Of a DNA stretch of 64,000 nt, positions 16,003 through 23,858 are shown in pieces. This stretch comes from Peristeroidobacter soli. Its GTDB lineage: Bacteria; Pseudomonadota; Gammaproteobacteria; Steroidobacterales; Steroidobacteraceae. The position numbers were made by a program, and so were the translations under genes. Position 1 is the first letter of the stretch; each line of letters starts with the position of its first letter. The stretch is from assembly GCF_004138485.1 (NCBI RefSeq), contig NZ_RYEV01000003.1, forward strand, positions 1,054,001-1,118,000, read 5' to 3'. The notes beneath the pieces are model-generated. The model was not told the origin of the DNA. It saw nothing but the letters and a program-made list of their open reading frames with translations, and made no database searches.

Positions 16003-18779
16003 GCGATGCTGTGAAATCGTTGAAGCTGCACTCGCCGCTGCGCGGCTGGTGCGCGTCGCTCGATGAAACGCCGGATGAGGTGTTCGCGCAGCGGTTCCTC
16101 GGTGATGGAGTGGCCATCGATCCTACAGGCGATACGTTGTATGCGCCGTGTGATGGCGAGGTTGTGTCGGTGGCGTCGTCGAAGCACGCAGTTGCTTTGC
16201 GCGCCGAGAATGGCGCGGAGATTCTTTTGCATGTTGGCATCGACACGGTGGCGTTGGGTGGCAATGGATTCGAGGCGCTTGTTCAGCCGGGCGTGCGAGT
16301 TAGCCGCGGCGATCCGCTGTTGAAGTTCGACCTCGATGTGCTGGCGCGCGGCGCGAAGAGTTTGATCACGCCGATGCTGATTACGAATGGCGACCGCTTC
16401 GCGGTTGCCAATGCATGTGTTGGGGTGGCGGTTGAGGTGGGCGACGCGTTGTTCGATGTGGTCGCCACGGGTGCGGCTGTCGCCGCGTCGTCGGGTGGAA
16501 CGACGCAGGAACAAACGTTGAGGTTTGTGGTATCGCTGGAGCATGGGATTCATGCGCGACCGGCGGCGTTGATTGCGAACTTCGCCAAGGCCCAGTCGCT
16601 GGAAATCACGATCGCCGCTCACGGCCGAAGCGCGAACGCGAGAAGTGCGGTGTCGCTGATGGCGTTGGGTGTGAAACACGGCGACGAGATAGCGCTGACC
16701 GCTCGCGGCGACGCCGCCGCCGCGCTTGAGCAGATGAAACAGGTGATCGTTGGGATCAAGGAGGCGCCGTCGGCTGGTGCGCATGCGGGTTCGGCGAATA
16801 ACGTTGCCGCCGCGCTGGGCCGTTCCGCAGCACGCGCGGACCAGGCTCGGACAAGAAGTGGCTTTGTCGCGAGCGGTGCTGAATCGCCACGGGCGAAGGA
16901 ATCGGGGGGCGAATCGGCGGGCGGCGCTCAACCAGCGAGGGAACTCGGCGGGCAATCGGCGAGTGGCGCGCAAGCAGCGAAGGAGTCTGGCGGTCAAGCG
17001 CCGATCGGCAAGGAAGCCACTGGCGACTCGCGCTCCGGCGGCGTTGAGAGGAATGTGTCAGCGGCCGCGGGCTTCAGCCGTCAGCGCGGTGTCATCGCCA
17101 GCCGCGGCCTCGCGGTTGGCCGAGCGATCACTTTGAAAGCTGCCGAGATCGCCGTCGTCGAAGCCGGCAAAGGCATCGCACACGAAAGTGCCGGGTTCGA
17201 ACGCGCTCGTGCCGAAGTCCGCGCTCGTCTCAACCAACTCGCGCAGCACTCGCAGGGTGCAGCCAAGGACGTCATCACCGCCCATCTCGAATTCATCGAC
17301 GACTGGGAGCTCGTCGCCTCCGCGCGCCGCGCGATCTCTCGTGGCAAGAGCGCTGCCTTCGCCTGGCGTCGCGCTGTCCGTGATAGCGCCGATACACTGC
17401 GCGCGCTCGGCGACCCTCGCATGTCGGAGCGGGTCGATGATTTGATCGACCTGGAATCTCAAGTCCTGCTCGCCCTCAGCGGCGAAGCCCCGGTCACGAT
17501 TCCTCAGCTCCCTGACCGCTCGATCCTGGTCGCTGAAGATCTCAAGCCCTCACAACTCGTCTCGTTAGACTCGACCAAGCTCGCCGGCATCTGCCTCGCT
17601 GCAGGTGGACCCACTTCTCACGTCGCAATCCTCGCCGCCGCGATGGGCGTGCCCGCGCTCGTCGCACTCGGAGAGAGCGTGCTGAGCATCGAGGACGGTG
17701 CCTGGCTCGTGCTCGATGCCGAGCAGGGCAACCTCACGATCTCCCCTGATCAAGTGGCGCTGGCTGCCGCCGAACAAACATTGACGCAGCGAAAGCAGCG
17801 CCAACAAAGCGAACGGGCCGCAGCCCATGTCGACTGCAGAACGGCCGATGGCGAGCGCATCGAAGTCTTCGCCAATCTCGGCTCCGTCGCCGAGGCGCAA
17901 GTCGCGGTCGCGCATGGCGCTGAAGGATGTGGACTGCTCCGCACTGAATTCCTGTTCCTCGACCGCGATTCGCCGCCAAGCGAGGACGAACAGCTCCAGC
18001 AATATCAGGGCATCGCCAGCGCCCTCGAAAACCGGCCGCTGGTCATTCGCACTTTGGATATCGGCGGCGACAAACCCATTCCCTATCTGCCACTGCCCGC
18101 CGAAGAAAATCCAGCGCTCGGCCTGCGGGGTGTGCGTACGAGTCTGTGGCGTCCGGATCTGCTCCGGGTTCAGCTGCGAGCCATCCTGAGAGTTCAGCCC
18201 GTCGAGCAATGTCGCGTGCTGCTGCCGATGATCACCGATCCGGCCGAGATTCGCGCGGTGCGCCGGATGCTCGACGAGGTTCGTCGTGAGCTGTCGATCA
18301 CGTCGCCCGTGCAAGTGGGCGCCATGATCGAAACACCGGCATCAGCTGTGATTGCGGGCCGTATCGCGCGCGAAGTGGATTTCCTGAGCATCGGCACGAA
18401 CGATCTCACGCAGTACACGCTTGCGATGGATCGCGGTCACGCCGAGCTGGCGCATCGTATCGATGGTTTGCATCCGGCTGTTCTGAATCTGATCGCGATG
18501 ACTGTTGACGCCGCCGAAGAGCAAGACAAGTTGGTTGCGGTGTGTGGCGGCCTGGCCTCGGAGCCGGCGGCTGTGCCCATTCTCATCGGCCTCGGTGTGC
18601 GTGAGTTGTCGGTGGTGCCCACATTGGTGCCGCAACTGAAGAGCTTGATCCGCACCGTGACGGTTGAAGCGTGTCGATCACTGGCACAACGTGCGCTGGC
18701 GATGGACACGGCCGAAGCAGTGCGTGCGTTAGCCAATGAGGCAATGACGCCGGCGCGAGGGTTGTTGGCGGCGGAATAG
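15999..18779 (+). CDS. nagF: Fused PTS protein EIIA-HPr-EI (NagF-like)
   Basis: 926 residues from ATG 15999, which overlaps the hexosaminidase stop. Residues ~1-155 are a glucose-family EIIA with active His78 (ILLHVGID). Residues ~172-260 are HPr with active His185 in GIHARPA. A repeat-rich linker (~265-365) joins Enzyme I: the phospho-His motif GGPTSHVAILAAAMGVPALV, then RTEFLFLDRD, GDKPIPYLP, GAMIETPAS, SIGTNDLTQYTLAMDRG and the catalytic Cys in VAVCGGLASEP. It carries phosphate from PEP to the EIIB domain of the next gene, making a self-contained GlcNAc PTS. An alternative upstream in-frame ATG at 15912 lies within the hexosaminidase gene and is rejected. Confidence 0.95.
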   Translation: MSDAVKSLKLHSPLRGWCASLDETPDEVFAQRFLGDGVAIDPTGDTLYAPCDGEVVSVASSKHAVALRAENGAEILLHVGIDTVALGGNGFEALVQPGVRVSRGDPLLKFDLDVLARGAKSLITPMLITNGDRFAVANACVGVAVEVGDALFDVVATGAAVAASSGGTTQEQTLRFVVSLEHGIHARPAALIANFAKAQSLEITIAAHGRSANARSAVSLMALGVKHGDEIALTARGDAAAALEQMKQVIVGIKEAPSAGAHAGSANNVAAALGRSAARADQARTRSGFVASGAESPRAKESGGESAGGAQPARELGGQSASGAQAAKESGGQAPIGKEATGDSRSGGVERNVSAAAGFSRQRGVIASRGLAVGRAITLKAAEIAVVEAGKGIAHESAGFERARAEVRARLNQLAQHSQGAAKDVITAHLEFIDDWELVASARRAISRGKSAAFAWRRAVRDSADTLRALGDPRMSERVDDLIDLESQVLLALSGEAPVTIPQLPDRSILVAEDLKPSQLVSLDSTKLAGICLAAGGPTSHVAILAAAMGVPALVALGESVLSIEDGAWLVLDAEQGNLTISPDQVALAAAEQTLTQRKQRQQSERAAAHVDCRTADGERIEVFANLGSVAEAQVAVAHGAEGCGLLRTEFLFLDRDSPPSEDEQLQQYQGIASALENRPLVIRTLDIGGDKPIPYLPLPAEENPALGLRGVRTSLWRPDLLRVQLRAILRVQPVEQCRVLLPMITDPAEIRAVRRMLDEVRRELSITSPVQVGAMIETPASAVIAGRIAREVDFLSIGTNDLTQYTLAMDRGHAELAHRIDGLHPAVLNLIAMTVDAAEEQDKLVAVCGGLASEPAAVPILIGLGVRELSVVPTLVPQLKSLIRTVTVEACRSLAQRALAMDTAEAVRALANEAMTPARGLLAAE
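16893..17018 (+). repeat. Three 42-bp in-frame repeats in the NagF linker
   Basis: Three consecutive copies starting at 16893, 16935 and 16977 encode 14-residue units of the pattern A-K/R-E-S/L-G-G-x-S-A-x-G-A-Q-x. They fall in the flexible linker between HPr and Enzyme I. The units have diverged, the third most. Confidence 0.75.
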
Positions 18780-18803
18780 CGACGCTTCCGCAGGGGTGAG
18801 GTG

Positions 18804-20546
18804 ATGAAAAACATAGTTACCGGCTTGCAGTCCATCGGCCGCGCGCTGATGCTGCCGATTGCCGTACTGCCTGTCGCGGCACTCCTGCTGCGTCTCGGCC
18901 AGCCAGATCTACTCGACATTCCCGCGATTGCCGCTGCCGGCGATGCCATATTTTCCAACCTCGGTTTGTTATTCGCGATGGGCGTGGCGGTCGGTCTGGC
19001 GCGTGAGAATCATGGTGCCGCTGGATTGGCGAGTGTCGTTGGCTACTTGGTGACGACCAAAGGTGCGGAGGTCTTGATCTCGGTGCCGCCGGAGGTGACG
19101 GCGCAATTGACCGGCCAAGCGCGCGACTTTGCCATTGCTGCCTTCCGTGCGCGCGAGCTGGCGAAACTCAGCGTGCCGGCGGGTTTGTTGAATGGTTTGA
19201 TCGCGGGCTATCTGTACAACCGTTTCAGTGACATTCGTTTGCCTGCCTATCTGGCGTTCTTCGCGGGCCGACGTTTCGTGCCCATCGCGAGCGGTACGGC
19301 CGGCATCTTGCTCGCGCTGGCGTTCGGTTTCGGCTGGCCGATCCTGGAGCGGGGCATGGATGCGACGAGCGATGCCGTTCTGGCGTCGGGTTCGTTTGGA
19401 ATATTCGCGTATGGCGTGCTGAACCGGGTGCTGATCGTCACCGGGTTGCATCACATCTTGAACAATGTCGCCTGGTTCCTGCTCGGCGATTTCCACGGGG
19501 TGACTGGCGATCTCAAACGTTTTTTCGCGGGCGACCCGACGGCGGGTGCGTTCATGTCCGGTCACTTCGCAGTGATGATGTTCGGTCTGCCGGCTGCATG
19601 TCTGGCCATGTATCAGGCGGCGGCGCCGGCGCGGCGTGCTGCTGTCGGCGGCATGTTGTTTTCCATGGCGCTCACGTCGTTTCTGACTGGCGTGACGGAG
19701 CCCATCGAGTTCTCTTTCATGTTTCTCGCGCCGGTGTTGTATGGGATTCACGCGGTGCTGACGGGTGTCGCCATGGTGGTCATGGATTTGTTGAACGTGC
19801 GGCTCGGCTTTGGGTTCTCCGCGGGCTTGTTCGACTACGTGCTGAGCTTTGGCAAGGCGACGAGGCCGCTGTGGCTGGTGCCGATCGGGCTGGTGTATTT
19901 CGGGCTGTACTACGGCCTGTTCCGATTCTTCATTGCGCGTTTCAACCTTGCGACGCCGGGGCGTGAGATTGAAGATGCGGCGAGTGCGCGGGGTGATGCG
20001 GGTACAGAGGATGATGCTGTTCAGGCTTGGATTCGCGGGCTTGGCGGTGCGGGCAATCTCGTGGCGGTCGATGCGTGCACCACGCGATTGCGATTGTCGA
20101 TCGCCGATCAGAAAGCGGTGAATGAAACGGCGCTCAAGTCGCTCGGCGCCCGAGGATTCGTGCGGCCGTCACAGCAAACGTTACAAGTCGTGGTGGGGCC
20201 GATTGCGGATCAGTTGGCGTCCTCCATTCGAGCTGGACTGAGATTGCCTGCAAGCGTTGCGTCTACTACGGCACCGGCTGCGGTAGAAACACCATCCGAG
20301 GTGCCGAGTGCAATCTCGGCATTGCAGTTGGTGAAGACCCTCGGTGGCTTCGAGAATATTCGCGACATGCGGGCGGCTGCCAGTCGTTTGTGTTTTACCG
20401 TGCGCGATGACGCGGCGGTTAGCGCTGACGTCGCCAAGCTTGCGGGCGTGCGAGGAATGGCCCGACCGATGGCTCATAGCGTTCATGTCCTCATCGGTCC
20501 CTCGGCGCCTGGCGTACTCGCGGAATTGGGGCGGCTCCGGGTTTAG
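18804..20546 (+). CDS. nagE: PTS GlcNAc transporter EIICB with second degenerate EIIB
   Basis: About 580 residues. The first ~390 are a glucose/GlcNAc-family EIIC membrane domain (MLPIAVLPVAALLLRLGQ, LENHGAAG-like RENHGAAGLASVVGYL, TGLHHILNNVAWF, FLTGVTEPIEFSFMFLAPVL). An EIIB domain follows with the phosphorylated Cys in VDACTTRLRL. A second EIIB-like domain ends the protein, where the equivalent segment reads RAAASRLCF and the phospho-Cys position is Ala. EIIA is supplied by the preceding gene, 24 bp upstream. The complex imports and phosphorylates GlcNAc. The ATG at 18804 follows GGGGTGAGG; a GTG directly before it is also possible. Confidence 0.93.
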   Translation: MKNIVTGLQSIGRALMLPIAVLPVAALLLRLGQPDLLDIPAIAAAGDAIFSNLGLLFAMGVAVGLARENHGAAGLASVVGYLVTTKGAEVLISVPPEVTAQLTGQARDFAIAAFRARELAKLSVPAGLLNGLIAGYLYNRFSDIRLPAYLAFFAGRRFVPIASGTAGILLALAFGFGWPILERGMDATSDAVLASGSFGIFAYGVLNRVLIVTGLHHILNNVAWFLLGDFHGVTGDLKRFFAGDPTAGAFMSGHFAVMMFGLPAACLAMYQAAAPARRAAVGGMLFSMALTSFLTGVTEPIEFSFMFLAPVLYGIHAVLTGVAMVVMDLLNVRLGFGFSAGLFDYVLSFGKATRPLWLVPIGLVYFGLYYGLFRFFIARFNLATPGREIEDAASARGDAGTEDDAVQAWIRGLGGAGNLVAVDACTTRLRLSIADQKAVNETALKSLGARGFVRPSQQTLQVVVGPIADQLASSIRAGLRLPASVASTTAPAAVETPSEVPSAISALQLVKTLGGFENIRDMRAAASRLCFTVRDDAAVSADVAKLAGVRGMARPMAHSVHVLIGPSAPGVLAELGRLRV

Positions 20547-20568
20547 GCGCGTTGTTTGCTGCGGTCGT

Positions 20569-20634
20569 CGGAGTCGGAGTCGGAGTCGGAGTCGGAGTCG
20601 GAGTCGGAGTCGGAGTCGGAGTCGGAGTCGGAGT
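20569..20634. repeat. Hexanucleotide microsatellite (CGGAGT)x11
   Basis: Eleven perfect tandem copies of CGGAGT, followed by one degenerate copy CGGATT at 20635-20640. The tract starts 23 bp after the nagE stop and is not part of a credible gene, although in translation it gives dipeptide runs in several frames. It forms the outer left edge of the composite palindromic element described next. Confidence 0.95.
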
Positions 20635-20666
20635 CGGATTTCGGAGGCGTCGGTGGTCTGCGTCGC

Positions 20667-20805
20667 CGGGAGTGACCTACCTCGTCCCGGCACCGGGCGC
20701 CGCCCGTCGCGCAGTGCGCTCCTTGGCGCACGTCCCTGATGAGCCCTGCTGTTGCGGCCCCGTCCCTGTGCCGCAAAGCTGCCGGGACGAGGTAGGTCAC
20801 TCCCG
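20667..20805. repeat. Left stem-loop of the composite element
   Basis: Perfect 26-bp inverted repeat: 20667-20692 pairs with 20780-20805, enclosing 87 bp. The arm begins CGGGAGTGACC and ends CCCGGCA. The loop contains CCCTGCTG and TCCCTGTG, which also occur in the complement of the right element's loop, so the two are homologous copies in opposite orientation. Confidence 0.9.
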
Positions 20806-20940
20806 CCGCCGCCGATACGTCACTGGCGCATTCGCGCGTGACTCTTCTCCCACCGTGCAACCGTCAACGGGTACTTTAGCGGTTGCTCGTTGTGGAACCT
20901 TCGTTGCGGCCGCGTTTGGGCGCGGCCGCTCTTCCGAGAT

Positions 20941-21068
20941 TAGCTTGTGAATTGAGGCTCGATCGATGTAGCAGTGACCGAGGTTAGCTGTTGAGTTGAA
21001 ATCGATCGAAGTGGCAGTATCGAGGGTAGCTACTGAATTGAGCTCGATCGTTATAGCAGCGACAGCGG
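20941..21068. repeat. Three ~43-bp tandem repeats at the palindrome centre
   Basis: Three diverged copies begin at 20941, 20985 and 21027 with TAGC and share TGAATTGAG, TCGATCG and TAGCAG in that order. They are more AT-rich than the flanks. They are bounded by a GCGGCCGC-rich inverted repeat (20902-20929 and 21071-21098). Confidence 0.75.
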
Positions 21069-21189
21069 CGGCTGCGCTCAAGCGCGGCCGCAACGCCAGT
21101 TCGACAACGAGCACGCTCAACTTCGCTGTGACGGTTGCAGGGTCGGAAGAGCGTCACGCGCAACGCGCAGTTGACGCATCGGGCGGCGT

Positions 21190-21341
21190 CAGGGTGGGGG
21201 ATCTCCTCCCCGGCAATTGGATCCGCCAGGGATGGCGGTCCTATAGCAGCCACAGGGAGGTGCAGCAGGGCGCCCGCGACAGCGGGAGCGAAGCGTGCGC
21301 AGGCGTGTGTCGCGGTGCCGGGGAGGAGATCCCCCACCCTG
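21190..21341. repeat. Right stem-loop of the composite element
   Basis: Perfect 26-bp inverted repeat: 21190-21215 pairs with 21316-21341, enclosing 100 bp. The arm begins CAGGGTGGGGG and ends CCCCGGCA. Its stem sequence differs at many positions from the left element, yet pairing is perfect in both. Confidence 0.9.
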
Positions 21342-21506
21342 GCGACGCCGGACCACCGACGCCTCTGAATCCGAATCCGACGACGTGGCGACACCAGACC
21401 ACCCACGCTTCTTAAATCCGACTCCGAGCGAGGCCATGCAGATTGACCTGCGATAGTGGCCGCTTCGATGATATGGCTACAGGCATTTCGGAGCGGGGAA
21501 ACGATC

Positions 21507-22829
21507 ATGTGGCGACGGTGTAAGCAATCGAAGCTGTTGGCTGTGCTTTTGCTGAAGGTCTCGCTCATCCCCGCCGTGTCGCTAGCCGTACCCACTGCAG
21601 TGTTCTCGCAGGCAGCCGCGCCTGCAGGCACCACAGTCATCGTCGGTGCATCGGTCGTAAATGTCGAAGATGGCTCGGTGATTCCCAACGCGGTCATGCT
21701 CATTGAAGGCGATCGCATCAAGGCCGTGGGGCCGGCTTCGGCCGTGAGTGTGCCGGCGGATGCGCAGAAGATTCGTATGGATGGCAAGTGGCTCGTGCCC
21801 GGCCTGTTGAACATGCATACTCATTTCGGCCTGAAATTACCGGGCCCCGCGGGTGCGGCGCTCGAGAACGAGACGGACATGCAGCTGGTGCTGCGCATGG
21901 CGGACAACGCGCGACAGTCGTTGTATGCAGGCGTGACGACCGTCCGTCTCGTCGGTGAAGAGCATGGCAGTGATTTCGCGCTGAAAGCCGCCATCGATGG
22001 TGGCACCGCCGTCGGTCCTCGTATCCAATCCGCAGGTGAAATCATCGCAACCACCGGCGGACACGGTTTTCTCGAAGCCGATGGCACGGCCGAGCTGGCG
22101 AAGGCGGTGCGCCAGCAGATCAAGAACGGCGCGACCTGGATCAAGGTCGCGATCTCCGGCGGCATCTCCGATTCTCACGGCAGCATTGCCGCCTCGACCA
22201 TGACGCATGAGGAGATGCAAACGGTCATCGAGGTCGCGCATCGCAATGGCGTGAAGGTGACGGCTCACAACGGCTCGCCGGTCGCGGCGGATGAAGCGCT
22301 GGCGCTGGGTATCGATTGTTTCGAACACGCCTATCACTTGACCGAGAAACAACTGCGCACGATGCAAGCCAAGGGAACGTGGCTGGTGCCGACGGCGGTA
22401 GTGACTGATGAAGGCGCGATGGAGTTTTTTCGTAAGATCGGTTCGCCGCCGTGGTATCTGGAACGTGTGAAGAGCACGCGCGAGGATCACCTCAAGATGC
22501 TTCGGGCCGCCGTAAAGCTCGGTGTGAACATCGCGCTCGGCACCGATCAATTTCCCTTCGAGCCGAACGCCGGAACGACGGCGACGGTGCGTGAGGCCGA
22601 GCTCTATGTGAGCGCCGGCATGACCCCGCTGCAGGCATTGCAGGCCGGGACGCTCAAGCCCGCGGCGCTGCTCGACATGTCAAAAGACGTGGGCTCGCTC
22701 AAGCCCGGCCACTACGCGGACATCATCGCTGTGGATGCCAACCCCGCGCAAAACATCGCCGCATTACGGACCATCAACTTCGTGATGAAGGGCGGACAAG
22801 TCGTGCGTCACGACCAGCCGTTGCCGTGA
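21507..22829 (+). CDS. Secreted amidohydrolase (imidazolonepropionase-like)
   Basis: About 440 residues from ATG 21507, preceded by a GGGGA Shine-Dalgarno; the longer form from 21456 is less likely. A signal peptide (KLLAVLLLKVSLIPAVSLAV) directs export. The amidohydrolase metal set is present: NMHTHFG, the carbamylated Lys in WIKVAISGG, His in VTAHNGS and EHAYHL, and Asp in GTDQFPFE. Related exported enzymes include Xaa-Pro/Xaa-Arg dipeptidases and other prolidase-like carboxypeptidases, so hydrolysis of a peptide or acyl amide in the periplasm is likely, but the substrate cannot be read off. It stands alone, downstream of the repeat element. Confidence 0.85.
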   Translation: MWRRCKQSKLLAVLLLKVSLIPAVSLAVPTAVFSQAAAPAGTTVIVGASVVNVEDGSVIPNAVMLIEGDRIKAVGPASAVSVPADAQKIRMDGKWLVPGLLNMHTHFGLKLPGPAGAALENETDMQLVLRMADNARQSLYAGVTTVRLVGEEHGSDFALKAAIDGGTAVGPRIQSAGEIIATTGGHGFLEADGTAELAKAVRQQIKNGATWIKVAISGGISDSHGSIAASTMTHEEMQTVIEVAHRNGVKVTAHNGSPVAADEALALGIDCFEHAYHLTEKQLRTMQAKGTWLVPTAVVTDEGAMEFFRKIGSPPWYLERVKSTREDHLKMLRAAVKLGVNIALGTDQFPFEPNAGTTATVREAELYVSAGMTPLQALQAGTLKPAALLDMSKDVGSLKPGHYADIIAVDANPAQNIAALRTINFVMKGGQVVRHDQPLP

Positions 22830-22916
22830 ACGCAACGTAATGTCGCGCGGGGGGCTATTGAATCGGCGCGGCATTGTTCTTAGCGTGTCGGCCGTCGAGG
22901 CTTGGAAGGTCAAGAT

Positions 22917-23837
22917 ATGGACAGGCATTCGGTCCAGTGGCGGGGCTACATTCCGGCGATCACGACGCCGTTCACCGCCGACGGAGCGCTCGATCTCGAC
23001 GCTCTGGACCGCTTGTTGACGTGGCTGCATCAGGAAGGAATGCACGGGATCATCGTCGGTGGCACGCAGGGTGAGTGGTGCACGATCGATGCAGCGGAAC
23101 GCAAGCAGCTGATGCAGGCGGTCGCTCGCAAGCTCAGCGGCAAGCTGCCGCTCATCGCGGGCTGCAGCGGTTACACCGCGCGGGAAGTCGCGGCGCACGC
23201 GAAGCTCGCGGCGGATCATGGATTCAATGGCATTCTGGTCACGCCGCCACCGTACATGGTGCCGACCGATCGCGAGATTCTCGAATTCTATCGCGACGTG
23301 AACGATCGGGTGTCGTTGCCCATCTGTGTCTACAACTGGCCGCCGGGCACGAACGTGGATATGTCGCGCGACTTGCTGCAACAGATCGCCGGGCTGTCGA
23401 ACGTTGTCGCGATCAAGAACTCGACGGCCGATCTGCGCCGCTTCGTCGATGTGTTCTTCGCGTTGAAGGACGAGGTGCGCGTGTTCGGTGTGCCCATGAA
23501 CGACCTGGGCATCTTGCTGGTTCAACAGGGGGCCGACGGTACGATGGGCGCGGGTGCCGTGCTCGGTCGCGAGCAGCCCGGCTACTTCAATGCGATTTGG
23601 GAGAACGATATCCCGCGTGCGCATCAGCTCGGTGCCAGAAACGAACTGCTGATGCGCGCGTGGTTCAACGCTGATTACACGGGGCGCTTCGGTTCGGCGC
23701 AAGCCATCTTCAAGGCGGCGTTGAACGAACTCGGACTGCCGGGCGGTTATCCGCGGCGGCCGTTGTTGCCGCTCGAACCCGAGGGCATGAGCGTCGTGAG
23801 ACAAACATTGGCTCAGCTCGGCAAGCTCGGAGCCTGA
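22917..23837 (+). CDS. DHDPS/NAL-family lyase or deaminase
   Basis: 306 residues from ATG 22917 behind GGAAGG. It is a class I aldolase-type TIM barrel: GGTQGEW near the start, the catalytic Tyr in PICVYNWPPG and the Schiff-base Lys in VVAIKNSTADL. It is unlikely to be the lysine-pathway DapA because it sits beside an MFS carrier, a LysR regulator and a three-subunit FAD/2Fe-2S dehydrogenase. In hydroxyproline degradation a member of this family deaminates pyrroline-4-hydroxy-2-carboxylate to ketoglutarate semialdehyde; that is the best contextual guess. Sugar-acid dehydratase or sialate lyase functions remain possible. Confidence 0.85.
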   Translation: MDRHSVQWRGYIPAITTPFTADGALDLDALDRLLTWLHQEGMHGIIVGGTQGEWCTIDAAERKQLMQAVARKLSGKLPLIAGCSGYTAREVAAHAKLAADHGFNGILVTPPPYMVPTDREILEFYRDVNDRVSLPICVYNWPPGTNVDMSRDLLQQIAGLSNVVAIKNSTADLRRFVDVFFALKDEVRVFGVPMNDLGILLVQQGADGTMGAGAVLGREQPGYFNAIWENDIPRAHQLGARNELLMRAWFNADYTGRFGSAQAIFKAALNELGLPGGYPRRPLLPLEPEGMSVVRQTLAQLGKLGA

Positions 23838-23858
23838 GTTTGTCAGTGCGAGTCATTC

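Larger units (their letters stand above)
20569..21431. repeat. Composite ~0.86-kb imperfect palindromic repeat element
   Basis: This gene-free stretch between nagE and the amidohydrolase is built symmetrically around about base 21000. From outside in, each half has a short conserved motif (GGCGTCGGTGGTC near 20646 and its complement near 21351), a 26-bp inverted-repeat stem with an 87-100 bp loop, and a homologous ~120-bp arm (20806-20929 against the complement of 21071-21189). In the middle are three tandem repeats. An extra copy of the outer motif lies on the minus strand at about 21384-21431. There is no transposase, integrase or credible ORF. It may be a non-autonomous mobile element or a structured extragenic repeat; I do not recognise the family. 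Confidence 0.8.

Noticed and set aside
20543-20860. ORF with a long Ser-Asp repeat tail (and Gly-Val in another frame)
   Set aside because: The repeats come only from the hexanucleotide tract; no start signal or homology.
20667-21341. Integron attC sites
   Set aside because: No integrase and stems are much longer and perfectly paired.
20569-21431. CRISPR array
   Set aside because: Tandem units without unique spacers and no cas gene; the structure is palindromic.
22902-23837. DapA of lysine synthesis
   Set aside because: The family fits, but the catabolic neighbours argue against a biosynthetic role.
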